A DNA stretch of 64,000 nucleotides, from assembly GCA_023079485.1 (NCBI GenBank), contig CM041101.1, forward strand, positions 9,884,501 through 9,948,500. The letters run 5' to 3'. Shown here piece by piece: positions 34,701 through 45,640 of this stretch. Under the pieces are notes generated by a model. The model was not told the origin of the DNA. It saw nothing but the letters and a program-made list of their open reading frames with translations, and ran no database searches. The stretch is from Archilochus colubris (taxonomy: Eukaryota; Chordata; Aves; Apodiformes; Trochilidae). The translations under genes and the position numbers were made by a program. How positions within the stretch are numbered: position 1 is the first letter of the stretch; each line of letters opens with the position of its first letter.

Positions 34701-37700
34701 CATGGCCATCACCTCACCCCAGTGACTGATCCACCTCACTCCTTTCCTTTTTTCCTCCTTAAGCTGGGATCCTGAGGGGTTGGGGGCTGCCTGTGTGGTG
34801 GTGGTAGAGGGGAGGCTCAATAGGTGGGTTCAAAGCCCTGGCAGGGCTCACCATGCCAGCCCCTTACCCTGCTCTCAAACATTTGCAGTTTCAACCTGCT
34901 CTGGTCCCTCTACAGCCCTCAGGATGTTTCCTTGGAGGTCCAAAGTCTTTCCATGAGGGGTATGACCCTGCAAAGAGCTGCAGCAGGGCTGGAGTGAAGA
35001 CAACATTTATAGCCAATCTTTAAGCCACCTGATCTTCTGCAGAGAATAGAACTGCAGGTACATGAGTGCAACAGCCTGTCCACATCCTCCTTGTGAGTGA
35101 GTGAGTGATGCCAGCAGCACCCAGCCCCACAGCTGGAGGACTTGGCATGTCCCCTGGTCCCTGCCACCACTGCTCTGGCCTGGGGCAAAGGCAGCAGCCA
35201 GGTAGCACCTGACACATGAGTTCACCTGGAAAGCCCCAGGGAGCAGTGCCAGGACAAGCAGAGGGGACAGCAAGAGCTGCCCTGGTGCTCTTGCATCCTG
35301 CGGAGCCATTTTCTGCCCCTGCCCCACTCAAAGGGTTGGATTCTGCCCTGGCTGAACTGGGGAGAAGTGTGGGGCTGATGGACCCGAGTTTGGGCGACGC
35401 CTTGAAACAAAAGGTTGGGAGTTTAATATTACACCAGGAAAAGAACTCACTGGAAACCTGCCACCACTCATAAATAAAGAGGGGACGAGCCTTGACAAGT
35501 CTGGTTCAGAGCTCCAGTGGCTTGACTGCTCTCTCTTCCTCCTGCCCTTTAAAAATCCCTGCAAGTGCAGACAGAGAGCAGCCAGGAGTGACCATTCCCT
35601 GCAGAGTGCCTTTCCCAAAGCCACCAGGGAATCTCAGTGCAGGGAGAATTTCAGTCTCCAGGGTAAACTGAGTCCCTGAGAGTCCCTCAGTCCCTGACTG
35701 ACAGGTGTCAATCAATGGATGGCAGAAAGGGGGCTGGGAATGGTGGTTTGGGTGCATCTGGCCTCTGATGGGGGCCTGGGCCAAACATCTGCCTGCCAGT
35801 CTACTAACAAAAAATGGTGTTTTCATAAAACTGAGATTTGGGGAGAGAGTGCTGGGAGGGGGGGTGTGACATTTCCAACAAAACTCTTCTCTATAGTGCC
35901 GGAACAGCAATCATTTTTATCACTTTTTGGCAGCCAACCAGATTTACAATGGCCTTTCACTGAAGAAACAGAGCTTCTGTTTGTTTTCGGGGCATCCACA
36001 TTCCCAGGGTTTGACAGAAATGACTGTTTTCCCCTCTTTCCTTCCAAATGTTGACACAGGAGTGAAACACTGCCTTTGCTGCCAGGTCACCAGCCAGGCT
36101 GAGGAAGGGAAATGTGTGGCTTTGCTGGAGGAGAGTCCAGGAGGTGCCTGGGTCTGCCTGTGCCCCCAGGATGCTCCACCCAGCAGGGATTGCTCCAAGC
36201 TTGGATCAGTTGCACCAGCACCGTGTCCTGCTTGGTCCCAGGGCAGCTTGGGCACCACTACAGGGATGGAAAAACTCAGGAGGAGCAGAGCTGGGATGCT
36301 CTCCATCCCCAACCAATGTGACCTAGGAGCCCAGAGCAAGGAGCTGTGGTGGGTCAGGGGTTTGTAGGGATCCCTGAGGTGGTCACAGATTTGGAGGCAC
36401 CCCCAAGGTGGTGGTGGCTTTGAAGAGACCCCTGTGGCCACCTCAGTCCCCATGTTCAGGGGCACCACCAGTGCCCAGCCTGGCACAGAGCACAGGTCCC
36501 TCTGCAAAGGGACAGCGAGACAGGGGATAAGGAAGGCCCAGGAGCCCTGGGGTTTGAAGAACCCAAACACTGAGCCATGCCCAGACCCAGTTCTGTTTGA
36601 GGGCAAGCAGCCAACCTCAGCAAAACCCTTGGGTGAAAGTCTCAGCTTTGGGTTTTAGGCAGGGACCCTCCAGCTCTGCCCCAGCCTCTTTGCAGGGGGA
36701 GCCTTTGGGGCTTCTCCTGGCCCTGACACACGGTCCCCAGCCCATCCTACCCCCCCCCCCAGGAGCAGGAGCCCATCCCTTGCTGGCAGCAGCTTTGCTG
36801 GGGGCCACGCAGGGTGGTGGGAAAGCAGAGGTGTGTGCATCTTCCCCTGGCCCCCGGGGAGCTGAGTGGCTGCGTGGGGGGGAGACAGGGGTGGGCTGGA
36901 GGAGCAGCACCCTCCAGCTGGGAGGGAAGAGGCTGGAACAAGGAAAAGCTGGGCGGGAGAGACTGTGAACTCATCTCCTGGTCCTCGGGCCAGGGGCACA
37001 GGGAGGATGGGTCATTGGGAGCCCCCCTGACATGGTCCCTGCACCAAGGCTGAACCCTGTTGTGAGACAGGTGCCGGTGGGAGGCTGCAGCGTGATCCTG
37101 CATGTCTGTCTGCTTCCCTGCCTCCTTCTGCAAGGAACTGGGAGCTGCAGCAGTCTCCTCACCTCCTAGCAGCACTTGGAGCTCTCATCCCCCCAGGATG
37201 GGTGAAGGACACATTCTGCTGCCCATGGGCTGTTTGCTCCTGAATTCCTGTTAGAGCTGTGCATGGGGGTCCCTGACCCATGCAAGGATAAATTTGCAGT
37301 CCAGGGTGTGCAGAGCTGCTGGTTGACCCCCAGGGAGGCTGTGGGGTTACATCTTGGCTGGTGGGGTTGATGGGTGCTCTCAGCAGGCACAGCAGACCCA
37401 GACCACAGCATCAGGGGGGCTCCCAGCTCCTGGCCCACTGCGGCAAGACCCTGGTGCTTGGGAAGCTGGAAGAACCCTTCTTCTGGGTAACACCAGTGCC
37501 AGATTCCCAGGGAACTTGAAACAAAGCATATCCAGTCCAAGACACACATCTCTGAGTTCTGTAGCTGGAGGGCACAGGGGGGAGCTCAGGGGGGAGACAA
37601 GACAAGGGGAATCAAAACCTTTTTTTGCAGCCAAGTGCACATTTTCCCAAATCCTTTGCAGTTCTTGCATCAGAGGCTGCAATTACCAAGACTTGCCCTC

Positions 37701-37800
37701 TCTGTCTGCAAGGGGCTGCCCGTGCTGGATGTTGCCCCGGCACTTTGAAGTTAATTTTTTGCATCAGGTCGAAGGTTCATTAACTCCTTCGGGCTGAGCA
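34701..37800. other. unique sequence, no gene recognised
   Basis: A somewhat AT-richer pocket lies at 35880-36060 (TCATTTTTATCACTTTTTGG, TTTGACAGAAATGAC), which could be a regulatory element with a MEIS-like TGACAG. A C-run lies at about 36751-36760. Overlapping frames of up to 220 codons are judged non-coding. Confidence 0.45.
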
Positions 37801-37848
37801 GGGTGACCTCCATCATCTCCTGCAGGGTGACCTCCATCATCTCCTGCA
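37801..37848. repeat. perfect 24-bp tandem duplication
   Basis: The 24-bp unit beginning GGGTGACCTCCATCATCTCC occurs twice without mismatch, followed by a partial third start (GGGTGA). Because 24 is a multiple of three it keeps any overlapping frame open, as seen on the minus strand (LQEMMEVT twice). That coincidence is not evidence of coding. Confidence 0.95.
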
Positions 37849-39400
37849 GGGTGAGCAGGGAGAGGACCTGCAACCCCGTGGCTGGAGCTCGGCCTCCACC
37901 CCTCTGGCCATGACTTGCTGCACTGCCTGGTCCTCCCACATTTCCCATCGGTGGGGCCATCCCTGTGCTCCTGCCCTGCTGCTGGATCAGGAGCCAGCAT
38001 CCCAGCGAGGGTGGCAGCTGGTGTCCCCCCCCCAGGCTGTTTGTAAATGGTGACCAGCAGCATGGCAAGGTCCAAGGCTGCGAGCCCAGACGTGTCAGCA
38101 GATGGCAATGTTTCTGTGCTCTGCACATCTTTTCTCAATCACTACCAAACCCCGCCAGCACTGGCAGGACCCCTCATGGGATCCAACCAGGACCCAACCC
38201 AGGAAGTCCAGAGCATCAACATTCGATGGTTCTAATAGGCCCAAACATCTCCAGCACCTTGCTAACAAGTTCTCCCAGAGTTTCTCCTTCATCCATGCCC
38301 AGGACACGAGCATCTCATCCTCTCCACGGGAGCATTACTGCTTCTGTTCTCAGCCCTGGCCAGGAAGGGTAAATTTTAGGAAGGATAATATCCAGGAAGG
38401 ATAAAATTAGCCCAGAAACTGTTCAGTGAAGCCTATTCAGCCCCTCGGTGTGGTGAGACTTTGGGGTAAGGGATCAGGGGTTGGCATTTTCCATCCAGCA
38501 CTGCTCCCCTGCACTGGCTCGGCTGTGCCGGGGTGGTTGGGAGCACTAAGCCAAGGATGCAGAGGCCGGGAAGGGAGGAGGAAAAGGAAGAAGGTTGTCC
38601 TGTTGGTGGCCTTAGTAAATGTCAGCCAAAACATCCCTCTGGGTGCTTCCCACCCCGCTCAGAGCTGTCCCCGTGTGCCGAGCCTCAGCCCAGCTCCCCC
38701 GCAGCGAGACGTTTCTATTTCCCAGACTTCCTCTTTCGGGTGAGATTTATGAAGGTCTGATCACGGCAATTAGGAACCGGGAATGACCCAGCCAACCTGC
38801 CCCGGGGGAAGCTGGAGGGGATGGGTTGTGGAGGGGGTAAAAATAGCCTCGGGTAGTGTGTGACTCAACAGCTTGTGGTGCGCAGGGCCCCGAGGCTGCG
38901 GACACGCTGCGGGCTGAGGATGCTGCCGCAGCCCTGTGTCACCCCGAGGTCCTGTCCTGCAGACGTGGTGGGAACCTGCTCCATCCCACCCACCAGCCGT
39001 GTGGGAAGGTGCCAGGGAGCCGTGCCAAGCAGCGATCGTTCGCGAAGTGGGGGGTGTTCAGGTTGTAACCTGGAGATGATGCCCAGAAGAGGTTTTGCAC
39101 GGCGGGAGCTGAAGCCCTGAGCTCAGCCACATCCCAGAGCCTGACCAGAGGTGGGGACTCCTTCCCAAGGATCCTCTCACTCTTCTGGGGGAAGGCACGG
39201 AGGCACCGGGAAACGTTTAGGGATTTTGAGCTCCCCGTGTAAAAACCTGCAGCCCAGCAGCCCTGACCCTCCCTGCCCGGTCCTGGGGGCTCAGACCCTC
39301 GGTGCGGGTGCAGCCCGTCCCACTCGTGTCCCCGTTCCCTTTCCCCGTCTAATCCCATCAGGTAATGACACCTTCGCTGGTGTCAGACACACTCGAGTGA
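37849..39400. other. unique sequence, CpG-enriched in its distal part
   Basis: From about 38640 to 39400 CpG becomes more frequent (GCAGCGAGACG near 38702, GCAGCGATCGTTCGCGAAGT near 39029). No convincing first exon is visible. It could be a weak or decayed promoter. Confidence 0.35.
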
Positions 39401-39539
39401 GTTGTATGTCAGGTCGGCGGAGCAGAAGTGCTGGGGGTGGGTGGTTACGTGTGCTTCCTCCCTGCTACCTAAAAATAGGCGGCAGAGCACAAAGGAACAA
39501 GGTGCTGGGCACGGGGGAAGGAGGATCTCAACCCAGCTT

Positions 39540-39720
39540 CTGGGGAGATGTTGCAAGAACAGCTTAATTCAACGCAACATGTGCTCCAGTTTCGGGACTC
39601 TTTTTTTTGTTTTGTTTTCGCAGGAGATTTGCACTTGAAAAGCCACTGTCAAATTTGCATGCACAAACATGTGCGTAGTCAGTCCAGAAAGTGAAGAGAT
39701 GCCCTCTGGTTTCCAGAGCA
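39540..39720. promoter_or_regulatory. octamer-containing AT-rich pocket
   Basis: A T8GTTTTGTTTTCGCAG pyrimidine tract ends at 39623 and could be a splice acceptor. It is followed by GATTTGCACTTG and a perfect POU octamer ATTTGCAT at 39653-39660, then GCACAAACATG. The open frame after the AG is short. POU-bound enhancer is an alternative reading. Confidence 0.2.
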
Positions 39721-40849
39721 ATCCCTGCTTCCCTTTGCATACCTGGCTTGGACACCCGTTGAGCAGCACCCGGCTGCTCTCCCAGGCTGCCCCAGAGCTC
39801 CTGGTGAAAGCTGGATGGGAAACCCACCGTGTGAGCTAAACCCAAACCCTACCACGAAGCAGACAGCTCTGCCCTGCCTGTTGATTAATGACCCTCTGCT
39901 GAGATTTCCCAGAAAGAAGCAAAGGCTTTTCCAATGGAAGGAGCTCGTTTCCAATGACACGGCCCTGACAGCTCCTGCCACCCGCTGCAAAAGGGGCTTT
40001 GACCATGAACTCCCCACTCTGGAGCCTGACTTTGCGTTCCAGAGTCAGGAAAAGCAGCGATGCCCCTGCAAGCCAGTTCCTCCAGCTGCTGGCCCTGCCC
40101 TGGGACAAGTGGAGGAGCTTGGTCTCGGGGTTACTCCAGAAAGGGGAGCGTTTTGCTCAGTGTGCATCCCCCAGAGCAGAGCAGAGCAGAGCAGAGCTGA
40201 TCCTCAGCAGAGTTTTTGGCTCCACAGGGAGCTGTTGCCTCACGTGGCTTCACATCCCCAGCAGAGCCACCCAGCACACTCAGCAGCAGCAATGGTGCCA
40301 ACTTGGTTTTAAAGCTGAATCTTTGGTGGCTTAGGGGACCTGTGTGGCCTGAGCATCACTTCCCCCGGGCTCACTCCCAGCACACGCAGCAGAGGGACCA
40401 GAGCCTGTCAGGGGTGTTGCTGGCAGGGCAAGAGATGCAGAGGGCAACCAGTTCTAGGACTTTTGTCCAGGTCTCCCCCATGCAGGCATAGGGCGTTTTA
40501 CCCTCCTGCTGTGTGAAGCTGATTCTGCAGAGCAAAGCAGGCTCCCCATCATCCCAGGAACTGGGGAAATCAAAATCCTGCCTGGCCCCAAAACTTCCCC
40601 ACTGCCCAGCTGCATCCAGCCTCATGCAGAGGGACCATTTGCTCCTTGTCCTTTTGGTGAGCACAGAAAGCTGGCCAGAGCCAGAGAGGATTTGTGCCAA
40701 GAGCTGATTCTCTCCCACTCTCTGCTGGAAGGGTTATCAGGACAGGAGTGAAATCTGGAGCGGGGCCGAGGTGGGAGAGGTGTGGGAAAGCAGACAAGGC
40801 AGGGTTATTTCCCCTGCTCCGTGGAGAAATGAGGCAGGAAAGACACACA
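39721..40849. other. unique sequence, no gene recognised
   Basis: An (AGAGC) pentamer repeat lies at 40173-40198. No other repeat or recognisable exon. Confidence 0.45.
40173..40198. repeat. (AGAGC)5 simple repeat
   Basis: Five tandem pentamers, perfect. Confidence 0.9.
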
Positions 40850-41000
40850 AATAGACATAATTGAGGCTAAATGTCTTAGGTTTTTGAATCAACATGCACC
40901 ACTGAGAGCACAATCAAAGGCTCTTTAGTAATTTATTGACTTACCCTGAAGTAAAATTATCTGCACGTATTTATCACACCCACACCCACCCACACCCCTT
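40850..41000. promoter_or_regulatory. candidate AT-rich regulatory island
   Basis: ACATAATTGAGGC near 40855, a TCF/LEF-like ATCAAAGG at 40913-40920, AGTAATTTATTGAC at 40927-40940 and GTAAAATTATC near 40951, followed by a CACACCC array (40977-40998, KLF-like). It is flanked by GC-rich DNA. Function is inferred from motif density only. Confidence 0.22.
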
Positions 41001-42278
41001 CCTATTAGGTAACTGAGTCCTTCCAGAGCCCTCGGCTCCCCAGCACCACACACTGGCAGGAGGAAAGTGGGAGCTGGGCCTGGGATCTCCACACAAGAAC
41101 CATCCTCACACCAACGAGGTGACACCAACACCCACGAGTATCCACGTTTGCTGCCTCCCCAGCACTGTGGGGCAGCAGCCATGGCCACCTCCTGCTGCTC
41201 TGATCCAAACCAGACCCAAACACAGCTCCAGAGATGTCCCCAGGAAGGGCAGTGGTTCTGCAAGAGCCATGGCCATAGGGGATGGGGAGATTCCCAGCTC
41301 CAGCTTCAAGCCAGGGAGTTTGGGATGGGTCAGCAGCACCATCACATCCATCACAGCCTCCCTACCCAACCCAGGGGAGCAAAGAGGCTCCTGCAGAGCA
41401 CAGGGAGATGGTTCAAATCACAGAAATTTTGCATTCACCACCCCAGGAGATCCCAGCTCCCTGCCATGCTGCTCCCAGGTGAGTGTTTCCCTGCCCAGGC
41501 CCAGCTCAGCTGAGCCCAACCAAACTCATGGCAGGGATGGCCCCTCCTGCCACCAGGCCAGCTCGGGTGACACTTCAGCCTTGGCTTTCCAGGCAGAAAG
41601 GGGAAGGCAGGGGTGAGAGGCTCAGCCACTGGACCCTGAGGTCAGGCTGGGTTTCAAAAGGCACGTGCAGGTTTTCTGCCCTTGCAAAACTTCCCCCTCC
41701 TCTTACGAAAGACCCTTGGCTTGCAAAACAGCAGGGCTCTGGAACACACAAACCAAAACCCAACAACAACAACAACACAACTATTTGTAAAGAAAAACTT
41801 AAGGTACCAGGTTTGCAATGAGCACCTGGCTCTGCTCTCACCACCGTGCTGGCAGTGGGGGAACCCGTGCCTCAGTTTCCCCTTCCCAGGAGCAGGTGCT
41901 GGGGGAGGAGCTGGAGCCATGAGGCTCCCCTGGCCAGCTCCTGGCCATGCTCCTCCTGGCACCCAGCCCTGGCCCAGGGGCTTGGAACACCCCCCCCCCC
42001 CCACCCCCCGTGCTGCAGATTCAAAATTCTGGTTTTTTTCTTACTGAGAAATGAGCCAGCAGGTTGGAGGAGGCTGATCCTGACCCTGCATCCTTGGAAA
42101 GCATCGGGGAGATGAGAGCATCCCCAGCTCCTTCAGGATACACAGGAGCCCATCCCCCTGACCAAGTGCCAGGAAGGGACTCGAGCTCTTCTGTTCCCAC
42201 CAAGGTTTAGTTGTTTCTGTGAGGAAAGTAAAATTATTGGGAGGTTTGGCCCCAGTGCTGAGTCCCTTGGCCGCTCAC
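41001..42278. other. unique sequence with small repeats
   Basis: It includes a CAACAACAACAAC stretch near 41761 and a 13-C run at 41990-42002 followed by ACCCCCC. No recognisable exon. Confidence 0.45.
41990..42009. repeat. poly(C) run
   Basis: Thirteen C, one A, then six C. Confidence 0.85.
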
Positions 42279-42446
42279 CCAGCCCATCTTCCGAAATAAA
42301 CATCCTCCTGGCAGAGAAAAAAACACACATGAAGAGAACCAAAGCCACAATCAAAGAGCCACACACTATTGAAATGGGTCCCAGCTCCCACACGAGGGAA
42401 AATGAATCATCTGGAGATGAATCTTCTCCAGTGGGAGACCCCAGAG
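42279..42446 (-). CDS. candidate exon encoding a single membrane helix, unidentified
   Basis: On the minus strand an open frame reads an acidic SPTGEDSSPDDSFSLVWE, then a strongly hydrophobic GPISIVCGSLIVALVLFMCV, then a positively charged FFSARRMFISEDG. That pattern fits a membrane-spanning segment with basic residues on the following side. The frame ends at a consensus-like donor, G|GTGAGC, at 42278. An acceptor-like CTCTGCTCAG precedes 42446. The LGP-led helix recalls the second helix of small two-helix TMEM proteins, but I cannot name a family. Alternatively the T-rich codons are a polypyrimidine tract (TTTTTTTCTCTGCCAG) before a tiny 29-bp exon, 42279-42307. No partner exon with a first helix was found. 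Confidence 0.22.
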
Positions 42447-44128
42447 CTGAGCAGAGCCCTCCTGCCAGGCATCGCTGCATCCCAGGATGCTTACCAGGGG
42501 GCACCAGGCAACGTGGAGGGCAGAAGGGGTTATCCAGCCCCCTTGGGTGCCAAGGACAAAATGTGGAGCAGAGCTGAGCCAGAGCCATGCTCCAAAAGCA
42601 GCACAGCTCCATGCAGCCCACAGATGCTTCTGGGCGTGGGAGAGGTGCAGGGTCCCCACCCAAAGCCCCCCAGGCTGGGATCTGGGCTATTTCCCCCTGG
42701 CTCCCCCTGACCCTATCACAGGGAGCCAACTCCTCTGCTCATGGGAAACTGAGTGCAGAGAAAGAGAGATAATGGCCAAGGAGAGATATCACTGCTTCCT
42801 GCAGGCAGCACACAGCCCCAAACCCTGTGCTGGGCAGGGGAAGCTCTGCCCCACAGCTCCTCTCCTTGCCTGGCACCAATTAGCTTGATTAGCACCAGGA
42901 GTCTGCAAACAGATAGATCAGGAAAGCCCCAGCCCCTTGGAGCAAAGGTTTTGGGCAAGAGTAGGGGATGCTTCTGCCAGGCTGGAGTTAGCTCCCAAAA
43001 AGGGGGGGTTTTGGTGGCCTCATCTCATTTGGGTTGCAGGAAACCTCCTCAAGGTCAGCTTTAGGTGGAAGGTGCCCACATCACCTAGTACTGAGGCACA
43101 GCCAGGAGCCAGGGGCAGCCTCAGGGCTTCCCTGCAAACCCTGTTTAGATGTGACCAGAACCACGCTGCAAAGGTGAGTGATTTGGGAGCCGAGGAAGCA
43201 CGGAGTGCAGGTGCCTTGTGTCCTGCTGGGAAGAGATTTTGACCCCAAAGTCACCAAGAAAAAAAAATAAAAATCACAGTGCTGAGCAGAGTGATGCCTG
43301 ATCCCCTCTGCTGCTGCTCTAGACAAGAAAGGAGAAGTGCAGGGTTGGCTTGGTGGTCACTGCCAAGCTCACCCTGCTCTGTGCAGGTGATGAAGGGCAG
43401 GGACTGGATGCTGGTGTCATCCCCAGTGAGAAACTGGGCCCTGGGAACAGCCTGCAGGAGCTGGGCCTGGGCTGCCATCAATTATGGGCACATCCCCAGG
43501 GCTGCCACTGCTGGTCCCTGTGGCAGAAGGCATTGCTTGGGGTCAGCCCCCACATCTGCCTCCTTGGATCTCCCCTGGGATGCCCAACCCTGGGAACCAG
43601 CACTTGGCAGGGGTTGTGCAGCCATCCCAGGATGGGATCCACACCCTCTGCTCTGCAGCCCCAGTTCCAGGATCTGGGAAGCACAGTGAGTGTGCTGTGG
43701 AGCCAGCCCAGAGCTGCTGCTGCTCCCACCAGAGCCCAAAGGGAGTGGGAAGAGGGTGTCATTATTAAAGTCACTCGAGTGCTGGGCTCAGCTGAGGCTG
43801 GGCATGGGGTGAGGTGGAAAGGGAGCTGCATGAGGGCTCCTGGAACCCCAAGAGCAGAAAGGCACAGCCCCAACCCCATGGGGCAGGGTTCATCTCCATC
43901 ACCCTGCCAGAGTGGCCCATCAGGGTTCTTCTCACCCAGTCCTGCAGGTTTGAGCCTGGATGTTCCCTTGCTCAGAGCAGGATAAATCCACTCTAGCCCC
44001 AAGGATCAGCCTGGAGCAGAGGAGAGCCTGGCTCGAGCCAGCTGGGGACAATCCCTGGGCGAGGAAGATGTGTGGGGGCAGGAAAACACAAGGCAGGGAA
44101 ATGCAGCAGCACTGGTAAAAATCTGTGC
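42447..44128. other. unique sequence, no gene recognised
   Basis: A CTCF-like TTACCAGGGGGCAC (42491-42504, two mismatches at its start) is the only notable site. Frames of up to 211 codons are judged non-coding. Confidence 0.4.
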
Positions 44129-44217
44129 CTTTTTTTTCTCTTTTATTATTGTTGGGGTTTTTTTGTTCTTTTTGTTCTCTCTTTTTTTTTTTTTTCTTTT
44201 TTCTTTTTTTTTTTTTC
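44129..44217. repeat. T-rich polypyrimidine tract
   Basis: About 90 bp of T-runs (up to 14) with scattered C and G, ending in TTTTTTCAG at 44217-44218. It resembles an oversized splice-acceptor tract on the plus strand, but the sequence after the AG has no recognisable coding frame. Confidence 0.85.
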
Positions 44218-45005
44218 AGAAGGTGCCTGGGAAAGGAAATGATTGTTTGGAGCAGATCTTGATGGCTCCAGGCCCCTCGTTGGGGAGATAACCAGGCACA
44301 GCCCCTCTGTGGCAGTGAGCCCCAGCCTGGCCCCAGTGGGAAACATCCCAGGGCAGCTACGGGGGGATGGTCAGAGGGCTCTGGCACCCAAACCCACCAC
44401 CCCGTTGCCCTCAGAGCTGCTGTGACTTGGGGAGGGGGTACATGAGGGCTGTGGGGTCTCCTAGCGATGCCACCCCTATGGCAGCTGTCCCCAAGCCACA
44501 TCCCTCCTTCAACCATTCCTGCTTCGGGGCTATTTCAGGGGTAAGGAGGAATTAAGAAGCTTTAGCTCCTTTCTGAAGCTGATGCCAAAAATCTTGGCCA
44601 AGTGTAAGTAATTAGGGACTCTGCCATCTTTGGAGCCATTACCCCCCTACCCAGTGCTGATTTCCAGTATCTAAGCCTTAAACTCTGCTGTCCTGGACTT
44701 CTCCTCCACCTCCTGCCATCTCTCACGGCTTGAGCTGGAGATTAGGGAACAAGAGAGGGGGTTTGGGGCCCCGCTGTCGGTCAGGAGATAGGGCTGGGTT
44801 TGCTCTGAGGAGGGAATTATTCTGGGTATGAATTATGTCATTTTCCTCTCCGGAAATGGCGCATGCTCCCGGGTGTCACAGCTGGCGGGGCCGAGGGGGA
44901 GGCTCCTTCCCCAGCACGTCCCAGCTCCCCGACCTCTCCAGGTCCCTCAGCCAGGAGAAGAACAACAGGAGCAGCCAGCAGGGAAAAGAGAAATGAGCAG
45001 TGGCT
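44218..45005. other. unique sequence
   Basis: No feature recognised. CpG-containing DNA (GGCGGGGCCGAGGG near 44884) precedes the CTCCCT repeat. Confidence 0.45.
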
Positions 45006-45088
45006 CCTCTCCCTCTCCCTCTCCCTCTCCCTCTCCCTCTCCCTCTCCCTCTCCCTCTCCCTCTCCCTCTCCCTCTCCCTCTCCTCTC
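45006..45088. repeat. (CTCCCT)n hexanucleotide repeat
   Basis: About 13-14 near-perfect hexamers, all pyrimidine on the plus strand. It has mirror symmetry and so could form intramolecular triplex (H-DNA). It creates Leu/Pro, Ser/Pro/Leu and Arg/Glu or Gly/Glu alternating open frames of no biological meaning. Confidence 0.97.
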
Positions 45089-45479
45089 CATCCCAGCTGT
45101 TTGTCTGCCTGAGTTGTGCTGGGGGCATGAGCAAAACAGGGCCACAAACCCAGGCTGGGAACTGGAGGGAGATGTGGGGTGGATCAAAGGCCAGCGAACC
45201 CCTTGCCCAACCCCCCAGCCAGGGTCTGGGCTCTGTGGCACGTGGAGCATCCCAAGAATCAGAGCAAATGGTGCTTTGGCAGAGGTTAAAGATAGTAACA
45301 GGGAGAAAGCACTCGCGGAGGGGATGGGAGCATCTGCCCCGCCACCAGCTCAGTGGTGGAGCCCAACCGGGTTGGGGTGCAACCCCCTCACCTTCACCAG
45401 CACCCCCTAAACCCCACCGTGTGCTGCTCAGGAGAGTGTCCCACCCAGCAGCCCCCCAGCCCAGCACCAGGAGCTTGGC
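45089..45479. other. unique sequence
   Basis: No feature recognised beyond frames extending from the CTCCCT repeat. Confidence 0.45.
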
Positions 45480-45484
45480 TGACA

Positions 45485-45640
45485 TTGTCAAAGGGAGCAT
45501 TTAGGGCCACGCTGGCACCCTTGGCAGGCGCCGGGGCGGGCGGCCGGGGCAGCTGCTGCTGCTGGCGCTGGTACCGAGGGCTGTGGGGCAGGTGGACAGC
45601 TGGCTTGGCTGCCTCTCTCCCCACAAAGGAGTCCCTTTCT
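45485..45640 (-). CDS. candidate exon, Pro/Gln-rich, unidentified
   Basis: Minus strand, preceded by CTGATTCTGCCCCAG, an acceptor-like site ending at 45641. One frame reads AKPAVHLPHSPRYQRQQQQL, then PRPPAPAPAKGASVALNAPF. From 45615 down to 45520, 27 of 32 codons end in G or C, consistent with coding in GC-rich avian DNA, but the region itself is CpG-rich (seven CpG in about 53 bp near 45528-45580), so this is weak evidence. A second minus-strand frame is also open (TDSFRSDSAPEKGTPLWGER). No clear donor was found. It could be an upstream exon of the same minus-strand gene as 42.28-42.45 kb. Confidence 0.15.

Noticed and set aside
37751..38138. Duplicated LQEMMEVT peptide as a protein repeat
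   Set aside because: It is the by-product of a perfect 24-bp DNA duplication, which would keep any frame open. Two competing minus frames exist and neither is recognised.
44838..45504. Frames with alternating Arg-Glu, Gly-Glu, Ser-Leu or Pro-Leu
   Set aside because: Translation artefacts of the CTCCCT hexamer repeat. They resemble charged or coiled-coil proteins only by coincidence.
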